Below, one piece after another: positions 8,180 to 16,518 of a stretch of 39,144 nucleotides of DNA. The notes under the pieces were generated by a model. That model saw only the letters and a list, made by a program, of their open reading frames with translations, was not told where the DNA came from and did not search any database. The stretch's first letter is position 1. Every line of letters begins with the position of its first letter. A program made the position numbers and the translations under genes. The DNA lies in IMG/VR virus record IMGVR_UViG_3300008221_001529, positions 1 to 39,144 of that record. One strand, written 5' to 3'. The DNA is from a virus.

Positions 8180-9269
8180 TTTTTTTCTTCCAATCAGAGG
8201 CGCTAAGCTGAGTGTCTTTAACAACTTCTGCGGGTATATCCATTGCCTCTGGCCTTACCACACTAATCACGGCTAAACGGCCTGCATCATCTTCGCTGAA
8301 CATCACAGATAAAATAAGCATTTCTTCATCCAGCCCAAAGATCTCATCAATCACAGGCACAACTGTATTGATGTTCCACAGCTTACCCGTTTGCGGGATA
8401 CGCCAACCCGTTACCGTATATTCAGCCGTGTTTGATTTACCAATACTGCGCTGGCGTTCCCACTGGCCGCGCTTAGCCGCACCTTCAGCAGTAGTGATTT
8501 CTTCATTGACAATGATCAACGGCCGATAGCGCCCAATCTCGTTGTCTTTTACATCTACCTTAATGCCACCAACCGCAGTTAAATCAGCTTCTTTCCATTC
8601 CTCTCCAAATGCTGCACCTACGGCTTTAATAGTGAAATTACTATACCGCTGACGCCAACTAAATCGGCCTCGGGCAGCAAGTACGTTTTCGCCCAGTATC
8701 AATGACACCCCCGCCTTTTCTTTACTGGCACGAGTTACCACTAAATTGCCAAAGGTGTCACTGGTCAGCAGCACGCCACGCTGTTTAGCCAGGCGAGATA
8801 ACAGCTCATGCGGTGTTTCACCTTGTTCAATTTGAATGCGTTGAAATGGCTCACCCGCATCGGTATTCACGATCACCTTAATACCAAAAGGCTTACACAC
8901 AACCTCAGCAATTTGGGTTAGCGTTTGGTTGTTAAACTGGCCGCTAGGGTAGTCGATAGAACAATCCACCAAGTCAGCGGTTTTATCACGGCCGCTGACC
9001 GATATCGTTACAGTCGTAGCATCATAACTGGGCACCCAGTCATCAATGTAGCCGGTAATAACACGCTCGCCGCCAATATCCACAGTGCAAGCTTGGCCTT
9101 GCTTTATGGGGGCAACAAAGGCTTTATATTGCTGCTCGTTGCCTTGCCACTTCCATGTCAGTTCTAAGTCAAACGCACCCGACATGGCATCGAGTGAGCG
9201 GGTCACACTAATCTTGGTCCAGCCTTGGTAAATATTGCCACCGGCTTTTAATACTATGTCCTCAGCCAT
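8169..9269 (-). CDS. Tail hub protein, Mu gp44 (P)-like
   Basis: This 366-residue homologue of Mu gpP is the baseplate hub, related to gpD of P2 and gp27 of T4, on which the spike sits. The family start IVLKAGGNIYQGWTKISVTRSLDAMSGAFDLELT is clear. The mid-region (GETPHELLSRLAKQRGVLLTSDTFGNLVVTRA) is the usual bridge between the two barrel domains. The stop/start junction with gp43 is within one base, and it overlaps the spike start by 11 bp. Confidence 0.92.
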   Translation of the reverse strand: MAEDIVLKAGGNIYQGWTKISVTRSLDAMSGAFDLELTWKWQGNEQQYKAFVAPIKQGQACTVDIGGERVITGYIDDWVPSYDATTVTISVSGRDKTADLVDCSIDYPSGQFNNQTLTQIAEVVCKPFGIKVIVNTDAGEPFQRIQIEQGETPHELLSRLAKQRGVLLTSDTFGNLVVTRASKEKAGVSLILGENVLAARGRFSWRQRYSNFTIKAVGAAFGEEWKEADLTAVGGIKVDVKDNEIGRYRPLIIVNEEITTAEGAAKRGQWERQRSIGKSNTAEYTVTGWRIPQTGKLWNINTVVPVIDEIFGLDEEMLILSVMFSEDDAGRLAVISVVRPEAMDIPAEVVKDTQLSASDWKKKNGN

Positions 9270-10585
9270 TAGCTAATCACCTCAACCGTATCGGTCGGCA
9301 AAATAAAAGCAGGGTTAGCAAAACCATTACGTTGCACTATGCTGTTGCGGCGTTCGGTATTGCCTGTTTGCTGCCAAGCCACCAACGCCACAGGCACAGT
9401 GTCAACGGTTTTATAAATACTCACCTGAGGTAACAACTCAGCACGGGCGCGAGTATCAGCTAACACAGCTTGTCTTAATACCCGCATTTGGCGCCATACC
9501 GCCGAACGACCTGACTCAACGGCAGTCGCGGCATAAAGCACGAGTTGATCCGCAATACCATAACCAAAATTTTTTAATTGCTGCCCCGTTAATATTGCGT
9601 TGCGCTCGGCACCAGACAAGCTCTCAACAACTTGTATTTCATCAATAAGTTTATTCATCATTTCGGCATTAGCTAAGGCTGAACACTTGGCAACAAGGGC
9701 GCTGTTTAACGTAAGGTTTTTAAATGCATCAGCATTAGCAAGAATCACCGCGTTTTTAGAAGGGTTAGCAAACTTAGGTACGCTTCCTGCTATGCCACCA
9801 TCACTTGATATGTTACGCGCCAAGCCGCCTGTAGCACTTAATTCAGCGCGCATACCTTCCCAACGATTTTGTACGTTCTGGTAAACATTCAATGAACGAA
9901 TAGGATCTTTAACTATGCCTTTAATATCTTCAAGTAGCCCCATCACTTCACGCGCTAATTCTCCTGGGTAAGCTAATAACTTGCCGATTGAATATTTAGC
10001 GCGCATTAAGCGGTCAGTCCATTGGCGCAAATCATCTGGCAAGGACGGTAAGCTGCGGGTTAATTCATCTAAGTCATCTAAAAACGCATCGACCATTTCA
10101 CCCATACCATCAAGGGTATTGGTATCAAAACCTTTTTCAAAATCCTTATTTACCGCCTCTTTAGTTTTTTCAGCTTCACTGTTAACTTGAGTGGCCGTAT
10201 CTGATTTCGCATTGGGGAACAGGTTTTCACCCACTTCAAATACTTCAAAATTAATCGTCGCAGTGCCATCAATGCGATTAACTAACTTATGGCTAACTTT
10301 ACCCACTTGGACTTTACGGATCCCAAACCAAGGATGAACTAACTCACCCGCACCAGGCTTATTTAGTGCCTCAAGAATAGCCGTAAGCTGATTTAGATAA
10401 TCATCACCGACCACTCGACCACTAATGCGCTCTTGAGTTAATACCTTGCCATTGTCTTCGGTGTAACCAAGTTCTTTTTTAGGGTAAGCGTGGGGAATAG
10501 CGCGACGGCCACTTTCGCCATCCGCCTCTTCAAGTAAAAATTCAACCCCCCTAAACGAGGCGGTTAAACGGTCTTCAAATGCCAT
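9269..10585 (-). CDS. Tail/DNA circularisation protein, Mu gp43 (N)-like
   Basis: This 438-residue protein has the DNA_circ_N domain of Mu gpN: MAFEDRLTASFRGVEFLLEEADGESGRRAIPHAYPKKELGYTED and a downstream HPWFGIRKVQVGKVSH strand region. The middle is mostly helical (NTLDGMGEMVDAFLDDLDELT, AREVMGLLEDIKGIV), and the C-terminus ends in a short beta segment (NGFANPAFILPTDTVEVIS). In Mu this is an essential tail component close to the hub. The start has AGGAG upstream (TTAAAGGAGCTTTAAATG). It lies 34 bp after the tape measure. Confidence 0.9.
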   Translation of the reverse strand: MAFEDRLTASFRGVEFLLEEADGESGRRAIPHAYPKKELGYTEDNGKVLTQERISGRVVGDDYLNQLTAILEALNKPGAGELVHPWFGIRKVQVGKVSHKLVNRIDGTATINFEVFEVGENLFPNAKSDTATQVNSEAEKTKEAVNKDFEKGFDTNTLDGMGEMVDAFLDDLDELTRSLPSLPDDLRQWTDRLMRAKYSIGKLLAYPGELAREVMGLLEDIKGIVKDPIRSLNVYQNVQNRWEGMRAELSATGGLARNISSDGGIAGSVPKFANPSKNAVILANADAFKNLTLNSALVAKCSALANAEMMNKLIDEIQVVESLSGAERNAILTGQQLKNFGYGIADQLVLYAATAVESGRSAVWRQMRVLRQAVLADTRARAELLPQVSIYKTVDTVPVALVAWQQTGNTERRNSIVQRNGFANPAFILPTDTVEVIS

Positions 10586-10619
10586 TTAAAGCTCCTTTAA
10601 TTTTCCGACATGTATCGAG

Positions 10620-12368
10620 TTAGTTGATGCCAGTGTCTGGGTCAACAGTAATACCCGCTGGAGTTCTAGTGGCAGTCAATCTTGGCCTTTTATCAGACAG
10701 TTCAAGCTTGAGATTAATACTCCCCTCAAGTGCTCTGGAATAGCTGGTTATGTCGGTATGAGTTGCAGCGTCTTTACTAGTACTCGGTTTGACGGTGACA
10801 TCCTGAATATTTTCACCAAAGATACTGGGGAATAAATCTCTTTCGAGGTGAGTGGTTTTCTTAGCCCATTTAGCAAAATCAGTATCACCTACCGCAGCAT
10901 CAGCAATAGATTCAATAATGGGGTACATAAATAATGCCGCTGCACCAGTTTTTGCAGCAGAACCGACTTTGCTCCATTTACTTTTTCCTTTACTGTTACC
11001 ACCCATGGCATCAGTAATGTCTGCACCCATAGCACCACCCATACCGCCAGCGCCCATGTTGACAACATAAACAGGCATTACGCCCATGTCGGAAAAACCA
11101 CCTTTACCGCCTTTGCCTGGCTTGCTGCTACCAAATACATTTTTAATCGAACCCGCAAGGTCTAAGCCTTTTTTAGCAGCAACCAAACCGCCCACAACCC
11201 AAAGGGCTGCTTCACCCCATTTAAGCCAGTTATCTATGGTTTTATCATCAACACTATTAATTGAATCAGCGAGGTCTTGAATAGGTTTTGACAATCTACT
11301 TTCAGCAAACTTATTAAATGAGGTGTTTAAAGACTTAACCGCATTATTAAATTCGGCGGCATTTTTAGCAGCGGCTTTTTGGGTTTCACCATATTCACCC
11401 GTAGACGTATTCATTTTAATTAATAAGTCTTTATTCTCTTGCGAATATAAAGACGCCAAACCTTGTAATGATGATTGGTCAAATACATCACCTAATTTAA
11501 GCGGGTCATTTTTCGCTTTATCTAAAATCTCAAGCAGTAACTCAATGGGTTCACGTAATTCTTTAGTGCCTTGTTTAAATACCGCAATGCCTTGTTTATC
11601 TAAAAACTCAACTTTCGTTTTGTCTGAAAATGCAGCAAATACACCTTGAATAGAAGTTAATGATTCATTAGCGTTACCTTTTGCTTTAGCAAACAATTGG
11701 ACTAATGACGCCATTTGGGTAATAGCAGCAGGGCCTTTACCTTGATAGGTTGCAAATAACTGTTCAGATATTGAGGCTAAATCTTTTACGTTAACGCTAC
11801 CTATCGCAAACTGACTGTATAAGTCATCAATGGTATTCATCACGTCCTTGGCATCTTTAATACCTTTCTCTCTAAACTGAGCAAACAAAGCGCCACTCGA
11901 TTTAGCATCAGCACCAAAAGCTTGCATGAATAAACCCATGTTCTCAAGGTTTGCTATGGTGAATTCAAAGTCACCCGTCTTACCTAATAGCTCATCAATG
12001 GCTGAGGCAAACTCTGTGGTATCAATTCGAATGTCTTTCTGATTAGCGAGTTCAAGGATATTGCCTTTAAGGGATGCCACCTGATCATCGGTTAATTTGG
12101 CATTGGTACCAATACGAGTCATTTGCTCTGAAAAGTTACCAATATTTCTAACTGCAGCCCCTGTTACAAAAGCCGTTGCCATACCCACATAGCGATTACC
12201 TAAGGTATCAATACCGCGCCCAGCAGCGGCAGCTGAACGCTTTACCATGCTCATTGCCGTTTCATTTTTCTTGGCAAAGTCGCTCATTGACGTGCCGTAC
12301 TGACGTGCTTTAGCGGCAAGGTTGCCAGCAAGGTTTAAAATAATATCGGTTTTAAGTTGCTGGGCCAT
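10620..12368 (-). CDS. Tail tape measure protein, Mu gp42-like
   Basis: This 582-residue tape measure sets tail length. The N-terminal ~100 residues are Ala-rich helices (AGNLAAKARQYGTSMSDFAKK, AAAAGRGIDTLGNRYVGMATAFVTGAAV), followed by the TIGR01760-like minor-tail core (MTRIGTNAKLTDDQVASLKGNILELANQ). A glycine-rich hydrophobic stretch near residue 390-460 (LWVVGGLVAAKKGLDL, then GAGGMGGAMGADI) is the usual membrane-active part. It is short for a tape measure, implying a short tail compared with large myophages. Its ATG lies inside the frameshifted end of the tail chaperone gene, overlapping it by 17 bp. Confidence 0.92.
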   Translation of the reverse strand: MAQQLKTDIILNLAGNLAAKARQYGTSMSDFAKKNETAMSMVKRSAAAAGRGIDTLGNRYVGMATAFVTGAAVRNIGNFSEQMTRIGTNAKLTDDQVASLKGNILELANQKDIRIDTTEFASAIDELLGKTGDFEFTIANLENMGLFMQAFGADAKSSGALFAQFREKGIKDAKDVMNTIDDLYSQFAIGSVNVKDLASISEQLFATYQGKGPAAITQMASLVQLFAKAKGNANESLTSIQGVFAAFSDKTKVEFLDKQGIAVFKQGTKELREPIELLLEILDKAKNDPLKLGDVFDQSSLQGLASLYSQENKDLLIKMNTSTGEYGETQKAAAKNAAEFNNAVKSLNTSFNKFAESRLSKPIQDLADSINSVDDKTIDNWLKWGEAALWVVGGLVAAKKGLDLAGSIKNVFGSSKPGKGGKGGFSDMGVMPVYVVNMGAGGMGGAMGADITDAMGGNSKGKSKWSKVGSAAKTGAAALFMYPIIESIADAAVGDTDFAKWAKKTTHLERDLFPSIFGENIQDVTVKPSTSKDAATHTDITSYSRALEGSINLKLELSDKRPRLTATRTPAGITVDPDTGIN

Positions 12369-12838
12369 GGATTAACTCTCTTAATTTGTAATAAGTGCGA
12401 ACAAGTCGGCGCAGTGACATAGCACCTGAGACGCTAAGCGGAATACGAGAACTCATAGCAAACTGCAAGTCCTCGCAAATCTCTGCTAGCGCCCTAAGCT
12501 CGCCCCCGATTCTCTAGCTCCTGCGCGATGAGTTGATCAAGTTCCGATGCCTTAACCTGTAACAAGTTAAAATCTTCTTGATGCAATTTACGCAGTTCTT
12601 TAACGCTAATCGGTCCTTGCACTGCGCCAATAAACTCGACTTGGCGCAATAACAACTCCAAGCCGTACATCACGTCAGACGTATAGGCAATTGCCTTGCC
12701 GTCTTGCACAATCACTTTCTCGGCCGCTAACTGCGCATCGATATAGTCACCTGAGGTCAGCTCACGTAACCCCACTTCAAGATGGACGGCGTCGCCCACT
12801 TTAAGGCCATGGGTTAAATCAAAGGTCATGACGGCCAT
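12352..12838 (-). CDS. Tail assembly chaperone, -2 frameshift fusion product
   Basis: The gp41-like frame shifts at GGGGGCGA (12500-12507). Slipping back two bases joins residue 113 to a 49-residue extension beginning ELRALAEICEDLQFAMSS and ending LRELIHGPAT, with a stop at 12352-12354. The total is 162 residues. The extension reads as a real protein (amphipathic helices, no early stop) in a 125-bp stretch otherwise without a gene. Long-tailed phages commonly make a short and a frameshifted long chaperone that coat the tape measure, and Mu is reported to use a -2 shift. The fusion is inferred from sequence. Confidence 0.75.
12494..12838 (-). CDS. Tail assembly chaperone, short form, Mu gp41-like
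   Basis: This is the unshifted 114-residue product, from ATG 12838 to TAG 12494-12496. It matches the Mu gp41 tail-chaperone pattern (DAVHLEVGLRELTSGDYIDAQLAAEKV, YGLELLLRQVEFIGAVQGPISVKELRKLHQEDFNLL). It binds the tape measure during tube assembly. Its start shares a base with the tube gene stop, and its end contains the slippery site. Ribosomes that do not slip stop after ENRGRA. Confidence 0.88.
   Translation of the reverse strand: MAVMTFDLTHGLKVGDAVHLEVGLRELTSGDYIDAQLAAEKVIVQDGKAIAYTSDVMYGLELLLRQVEFIGAVQGPISVKELRKLHQEDFNLLQVKASELDQLIAQELENRGRA
12500..12507 (-). promoter_or_regulatory. Slippery site GGGGGCGA for -2 frameshifting
   Basis: In the zero frame the codons are CGG GGG CGA GCT TAG. 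Moving two bases back lets the GGG and CGA tRNAs re-pair on GGG GGC, and translation resumes at GAG. The octamer is the same as the one I recall for the Mu tail chaperone. Confidence 0.75.
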
Positions 12839-13191
12839 TAAATGCGCTCCACCTTGTTACCTTGGAACGTGCCGGTCACATCGCCACTATCGCTAATGGT
12901 AAAAGGAGCCTGCGGCGCGGCATCGGTCATCATATAGTCAACACCGTTGTCACCCTCCCATGTCAATGTCGCATTGGTCATTGCGTTAATAGCTAACACG
13001 TCCACGTCTTCATCTGCGGCAATCACCACAGCAATGGTGGGCACAGTGTATTCATTAGACTGACCCCATACACGACCAGGGCCCACATGTGAGGTTCGGG
13101 TGTAACCGCCTGGGTTTAAGGTTGAGCCCTTTTTCGTTTTCAGCTGTTTGCTGTTGGCACGAATAACCACTTCACCTAGGATTTGTCCCAT
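12838..13191 (-). CDS. Tail tube protein, Mu gp40 (M)-like
   Basis: This 117-residue subunit of the inner tail tube matches the Mu gpM family: GEVVIRANSKQLKTKKGSTLNPGGYTRTSHVGPGRVWGQSNEYTVPTIAVVIAADEDVDVLAINAM. It is an all-beta protein with a final strand (GTFQGNKVERI). It sits directly after the sheath gene (15-bp gap) and before the chaperone (one-base overlap), the standard sheath-tube-chaperone order of contractile tails. Confidence 0.92.
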   Translation of the reverse strand: MGQILGEVVIRANSKQLKTKKGSTLNPGGYTRTSHVGPGRVWGQSNEYTVPTIAVVIAADEDVDVLAINAMTNATLTWEGDNGVDYMMTDAAPQAPFTISDSGDVTGTFQGNKVERI

Positions 13192-13206
13192 GTGCTTATG
13201 CTCCTA

Positions 13207-14688
13207 TTAGAGTTTGAACTGCATCAACGCAGCAAAGATACGGAACTGGTTAACGATGTCAGGATTAAACACGCAGTTAAGGCGGTTCTGATCGCTGCTA
13301 TCGCGGTAGACATTTAGCGTCTCTTTAAAGCCGTCAAAGTCTTCCATTAACCCTTTGGGTACCCAATCATTATTGGCCAGCTCTAACATGGCATTACGCA
13401 TGATCTTCGGCGTCACCACGGGCTGACCAGGGTCAAGGCGATTCAATACATCATCATTAGCCAACTTGTGGCGCGGGAAGCGCTTCGTCACCATAGTGCG
13501 CAGTGAATAACGCAAGTAGCCCAAGGTCGCTGGGGTGGTGATATCTAAATAACTTGGGTCAGGGTCGCCATAGCTGTTCTCACGGTACATAGACACTTCA
13601 CGCTCAATGGCCACTTCACCGCTTGGCGTCACCATATAAGTGGCAATACCATCACCTAATAACAAGTTGCGTTCGGTCATATCCCACTGGGCATTTTTAG
13701 CAGGTGGCAACAATCCGGTCATTACTAAGGTTTGCAGTGGCCGCGCAGGGTCAATGCCTAATGAATAAGACGCTTGCCCCGCATAAGCGGCAGCAAACTC
13801 ACTCGGTGAATGCGGCGTTTTGTTGGTACCCATGCAGGTAAAAAGGTAATCATTACGGCCAACACCAAACGCGCCAGACTCGGCAAAGGTGCCACGGAAC
13901 GCCGTATAAGCAATGCCTTCAATCATCTTGAGTGGGCCCCAACGCATCACTAACTCATCACGTAGCTTGTTCAGGCTTTGGGTATCGTTATAAGGCATCA
14001 CAATATGGTTGTACCATTCGTTAGGTACAGCTGCGATCACCGCGTCCATATCCGGAGTGCCAGCACCACCTGCCATGTCAACTAACGTTAAGGTTACGCC
14101 CTGCGGCAGCTGTTCGCCGTCGTAGTAATTGAAACGCACATCGATGTCGTTACCCGTTGAGCCTTTCCACTTACAGGTTAATTCAACGGTATCGGTACTG
14201 GCCGCTTTAAGTGCCGCGGTCACTGGTAAGTTTTTATTAGCATTGATTTTAGTGATGATGGTAGTGGCAATAATCGCCGCAGTGTCAGTATCGTTAACAC
14301 CCACTTGCACCGACTCACCAGCAATCAGCAGCGCAATCACACCGGCTTTAGCCGTTGATGTTGCAACAGTAATTTCACCCTTAGCCGCTGTACCAGAAAC
14401 AAGATCCGCAACTCCAAGAGCGTACACATCGGTATAGCTATTGGACTTACGGAACATCTTCAACATGCGCGACATCATCGAGCCGTAGCCATACAGTTCA
14501 TCCATCTGGCTATCGCTGTTAGTAATGCGATTTAAGGTCAGTGCTGCAGCCGTACCTGAGGCTAACTGTTGACCTATCACTAATACTTTTTGCGCTAATG
14601 CAGGCGTACCCGATAGCGCGTTAGAGTTCTCTATCTCGATATAAACGAGAGGGACCTTAATATCATTAGGGATGCTACCGAGTGACAT
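13207..14688 (-). CDS. Tail sheath protein, Mu gp39 (L)-like
   Basis: This 493-residue contractile sheath subunit starts SLGSIPNDIKVPLVYIEIENSNALSG, and LAQKVLVIGQQLASGTAAALTLNRI follows as in Mu gpL. An inserted protease-resistant domain (about 90-210, CKWKGSTGNDIDVRFNYYDG) is present. The C-terminal ~130 residues (YLRYSLRTMVTKRFPRHKLAND, then DQNRLNCVFNPDIVNQFRIFAALMQFKL) are the conserved sheath core. Length is as in Mu (495). The ATG 14688 follows the small gp38-like gene by two bases with AGGAG upstream. Confidence 0.95.
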   Translation of the reverse strand: MSLGSIPNDIKVPLVYIEIENSNALSGTPALAQKVLVIGQQLASGTAAALTLNRITNSDSQMDELYGYGSMMSRMLKMFRKSNSYTDVYALGVADLVSGTAAKGEITVATSTAKAGVIALLIAGESVQVGVNDTDTAAIIATTIITKINANKNLPVTAALKAASTDTVELTCKWKGSTGNDIDVRFNYYDGEQLPQGVTLTLVDMAGGAGTPDMDAVIAAVPNEWYNHIVMPYNDTQSLNKLRDELVMRWGPLKMIEGIAYTAFRGTFAESGAFGVGRNDYLFTCMGTNKTPHSPSEFAAAYAGQASYSLGIDPARPLQTLVMTGLLPPAKNAQWDMTERNLLLGDGIATYMVTPSGEVAIEREVSMYRENSYGDPDPSYLDITTPATLGYLRYSLRTMVTKRFPRHKLANDDVLNRLDPGQPVVTPKIMRNAMLELANNDWVPKGLMEDFDGFKETLNVYRDSSDQNRLNCVFNPDIVNQFRIFAALMQFKL

Positions 14689-14690
14689 GG

Positions 14691-14867
14691 TTATGCTCCT
14701 GCTTTCGCTTTGTTGGCTGTTGTTTTAACTTCGATTACATCGCCATCGTTTAGGCGACGCACCCAAAACGATGAACGTTCAACCTTTTCGCCTTCGGCCT
14801 TGAGGTATTCGCCATTCGGTTTGCGTACTGGTACCGCAGCTTTTGCGGGTTTTAGGTTAATCAACAT
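14691..14867 (-). CDS. Small gp38-like protein (DUF2635)
   Basis: This is a 58-residue ORF from ATG 14867 to TAA 14691-14693. The protein opens MLINLKPAKAAVPVRKPNGE and continues with a Lys/Glu-rich turn and SSFWVRRLNDGDVIEV. This matches the DUF2635 family, found between gp37 and the sheath gene in Mu-like phages; its role is not established. The C-terminus is short and basic (ANKAKAGA). AGGAA precedes the start. The gene supplies the ribosome-binding site for the sheath gene in its last codons. Confidence 0.88.
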   Translation of the reverse strand: MLINLKPAKAAVPVRKPNGEYLKAEGEKVERSSFWVRRLNDGDVIEVKTTANKAKAGA

Positions 14868-14918
14868 GAGTTATGTTCCTGTTGTTAATAAAATTAGTTG
14901 TCGTAAGCACTGCAGACG

Positions 14919-15509
14919 TTATTGCGGCAAATCCACCACGCTTTCTATGTCTGGCGCACCATCAGCGATTTGGCCTTTCAAGCCAAAGCGTAAAAATTCA
15001 TCTAGGGTTGTTGGGTCTATCAATTCATCTAGATACCATTGCTGTGACCAGGTAACAGACCAAACCGACACACCTAACTCATCAATCTTGGTGCTGTAAA
15101 GGTTGTCACTGCGCACTGACGTAGCCTTACTGTATGCCGTTGGTAGTGCACCTTTGCGCAACAACAAGCCAGCGATGGTGCCAGTGATCACTTCAGCACG
15201 AGTGTCTTTTTCATAACCAAATTGGTCAGTGGTAAACACATAGGCCACAAAGTTAACGTGACCAATTAGCCGGCTACCCACAGTTTCATATTGCGGTACT
15301 TGTAGCGCCGCAATGCGCACACCACCATCACGATTAGACAACCAACGCTTCACGTCGCTAGGCGTATCAAATTTACCTATATGGCGCTCAACGGTTTGCA
15401 CCTTGTTTATTTCGCGCTCACCGCCTTCAAGTGCCGGCTTAAGGTAATTAACTATTTGCTGACAAGCCCATACGGTTGAGCCTGTCACATTAAAATCGGG
15501 ACGACTCAT
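14919..15509 (-). CDS. Tail terminator-like protein, Mu gp37 (K)-like (DUF1834)
   Basis: This 196-residue protein is of the DUF1834/Mu gp37 family, thought to act at the head-proximal end of the tail. Supporting features are VWACQQIVNYLKPALEGGEREINKVQTVERHIGKFDTPSDVKRWLSNRDGGVRIAALQV and the later GYEKDTRAEVITGTIAGLLLRKGALP. WSQQWYLDELIDPTTLDEFLRFG near the end is a common strand-loop of the family. It lies between the G-like gene (25-bp gap) and the gp38-like gene. Confidence 0.85.
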   Translation of the reverse strand: MSRPDFNVTGSTVWACQQIVNYLKPALEGGEREINKVQTVERHIGKFDTPSDVKRWLSNRDGGVRIAALQVPQYETVGSRLIGHVNFVAYVFTTDQFGYEKDTRAEVITGTIAGLLLRKGALPTAYSKATSVRSDNLYSTKIDELGVSVWSVTWSQQWYLDELIDPTTLDEFLRFGLKGQIADGAPDIESVVDLPQ

Positions 15510-15534
15510 TGCAATTCCTTATTAAGTTCATTAC

Positions 15535-16077
15535 TCATGACATTAACTCTTCAAAAAAACTGCCTAATACGGCATACACTTCGCTTTGGTTATCTCTGTT
15601 TAAGCCTAAAAACTCACGCTGTGGAATATTCATTAGCCGGCTAAATGCGCCTACCGATTGATACACAGGAAACGCCAATGCTTTACCAAAGGCTTGTGTA
15701 ATAAGGCGCGTATGCGCATCCACTTGAACCGCGCCGCTAAAGCCGTCTTGGTGTACTGCGGCATAGGCCAGTGGTGAACCAATGCGCACCTGAGATTTTT
15801 CAACGACATATTGGATGGAGTCGAGTAAGTCTCCACCACTCTGCAGCAGTGACTGGTTACCAGTACGGCTCCGCTTATAACTATCAGACCAGTCAGCCCA
15901 AGGGCTGCCCTCTGGAGATGATTTCTCATCAGCAATACGTCTCCGCGTTTGGCTTTCAACTATGCCGCCAAGGGCATCTAACAATTCCGCTTTGTGCTTA
16001 GGGTCGCCTAAGGTGTCCATTAACTGCTGATAACGTTGCAGCTCATGGGTGCCAGATACCTGCACACTAATAGCCAT
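15535..16077 (-). CDS. Tail completion protein, Mu G-like (virion morphogenesis family)
   Basis: This 180-residue protein is of the Phage_tail_S/virion morphogenesis family, which includes Mu gpG and P2 gpS. The key block is RRIADEKSSPEGSPWADWSDSYKRSRTGNQSLLQSGGDLLDSIQYVV, with 'F..e..PdG..W' and 'lL..tG.L..Si' spacing, then VRIGSPLAYAAVHQDGF. In Mu this gene lies between F (gp30) and I (gp32); here it lies between the J-like and K-like genes. It shares one base with the gp36-like stop, so coupling to head-tail connector genes is likely. Confidence 0.88.
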   Translation of the reverse strand: MAISVQVSGTHELQRYQQLMDTLGDPKHKAELLDALGGIVESQTRRRIADEKSSPEGSPWADWSDSYKRSRTGNQSLLQSGGDLLDSIQYVVEKSQVRIGSPLAYAAVHQDGFSGAVQVDAHTRLITQAFGKALAFPVYQSVGAFSRLMNIPQREFLGLNRDNQSEVYAVLGSFFEELMS

Positions 16078-16508
16078 TACAAAACACCACCCAAACTTTT
16101 ACGGGTAAACAGGCGCTCATTGTCTTGAACTATCTCAACCTTGCCTAAGCTGGTTTCTGTCGGTTTGTCTGTTACGGGTAAACCAAGGTCGCGCTTCCCT
16201 GCGCCAATTTCCCTTAACGTGGTGAGCGCCATTTTGTAGCGCTCGTCTAACAAGTTAGTGGCCTGTTGGTCACGGTCTGCTAACCAATAAAACGTAATGG
16301 TGATGGCGAGCTTGTTCAACATGCCTGGAACGGTTGCCAAGGGCAGAACATAACGAGTCAGAAATGAGTTAATTTCATCGTCAGCTTGTTCCAGCGCCTG
16401 ATTGATATAAGTGTCGTTTAGCTCACCAGTGCTTCTATCAATGGCAAAGTTCCATACCATTGTTTCATCACGATCAATCAAATCTTGCTTAGTTGCATAC
16501 ACTGCCAT
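16077..16508 (-). CDS. Head-tail connector, Mu gp36 (J)-like (DUF1320)
   Basis: This 143-residue DUF1320 protein starts MAVYATKQDLIDRD, and LNDTYINQALEQADDEINSFLTRYVLPL followed by LNKLAITITFYWLADRDQ gives the family's helical connector pattern. I chose ATG 16508 with AAGGCGG upstream; a GTG immediately before it extends the frame by one codon. Such proteins form the ring joining portal and tail terminator. It is directly downstream of the gp35-like gene (10-bp gap). Confidence 0.88.
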   Translation of the reverse strand: MAVYATKQDLIDRDETMVWNFAIDRSTGELNDTYINQALEQADDEINSFLTRYVLPLATVPGMLNKLAITITFYWLADRDQQATNLLDERYKMALTTLREIGAGKRDLGLPVTDKPTETSLGKVEIVQDNERLFTRKSLGGVL

Positions 16509-16518
16509 CACTGCCGCC

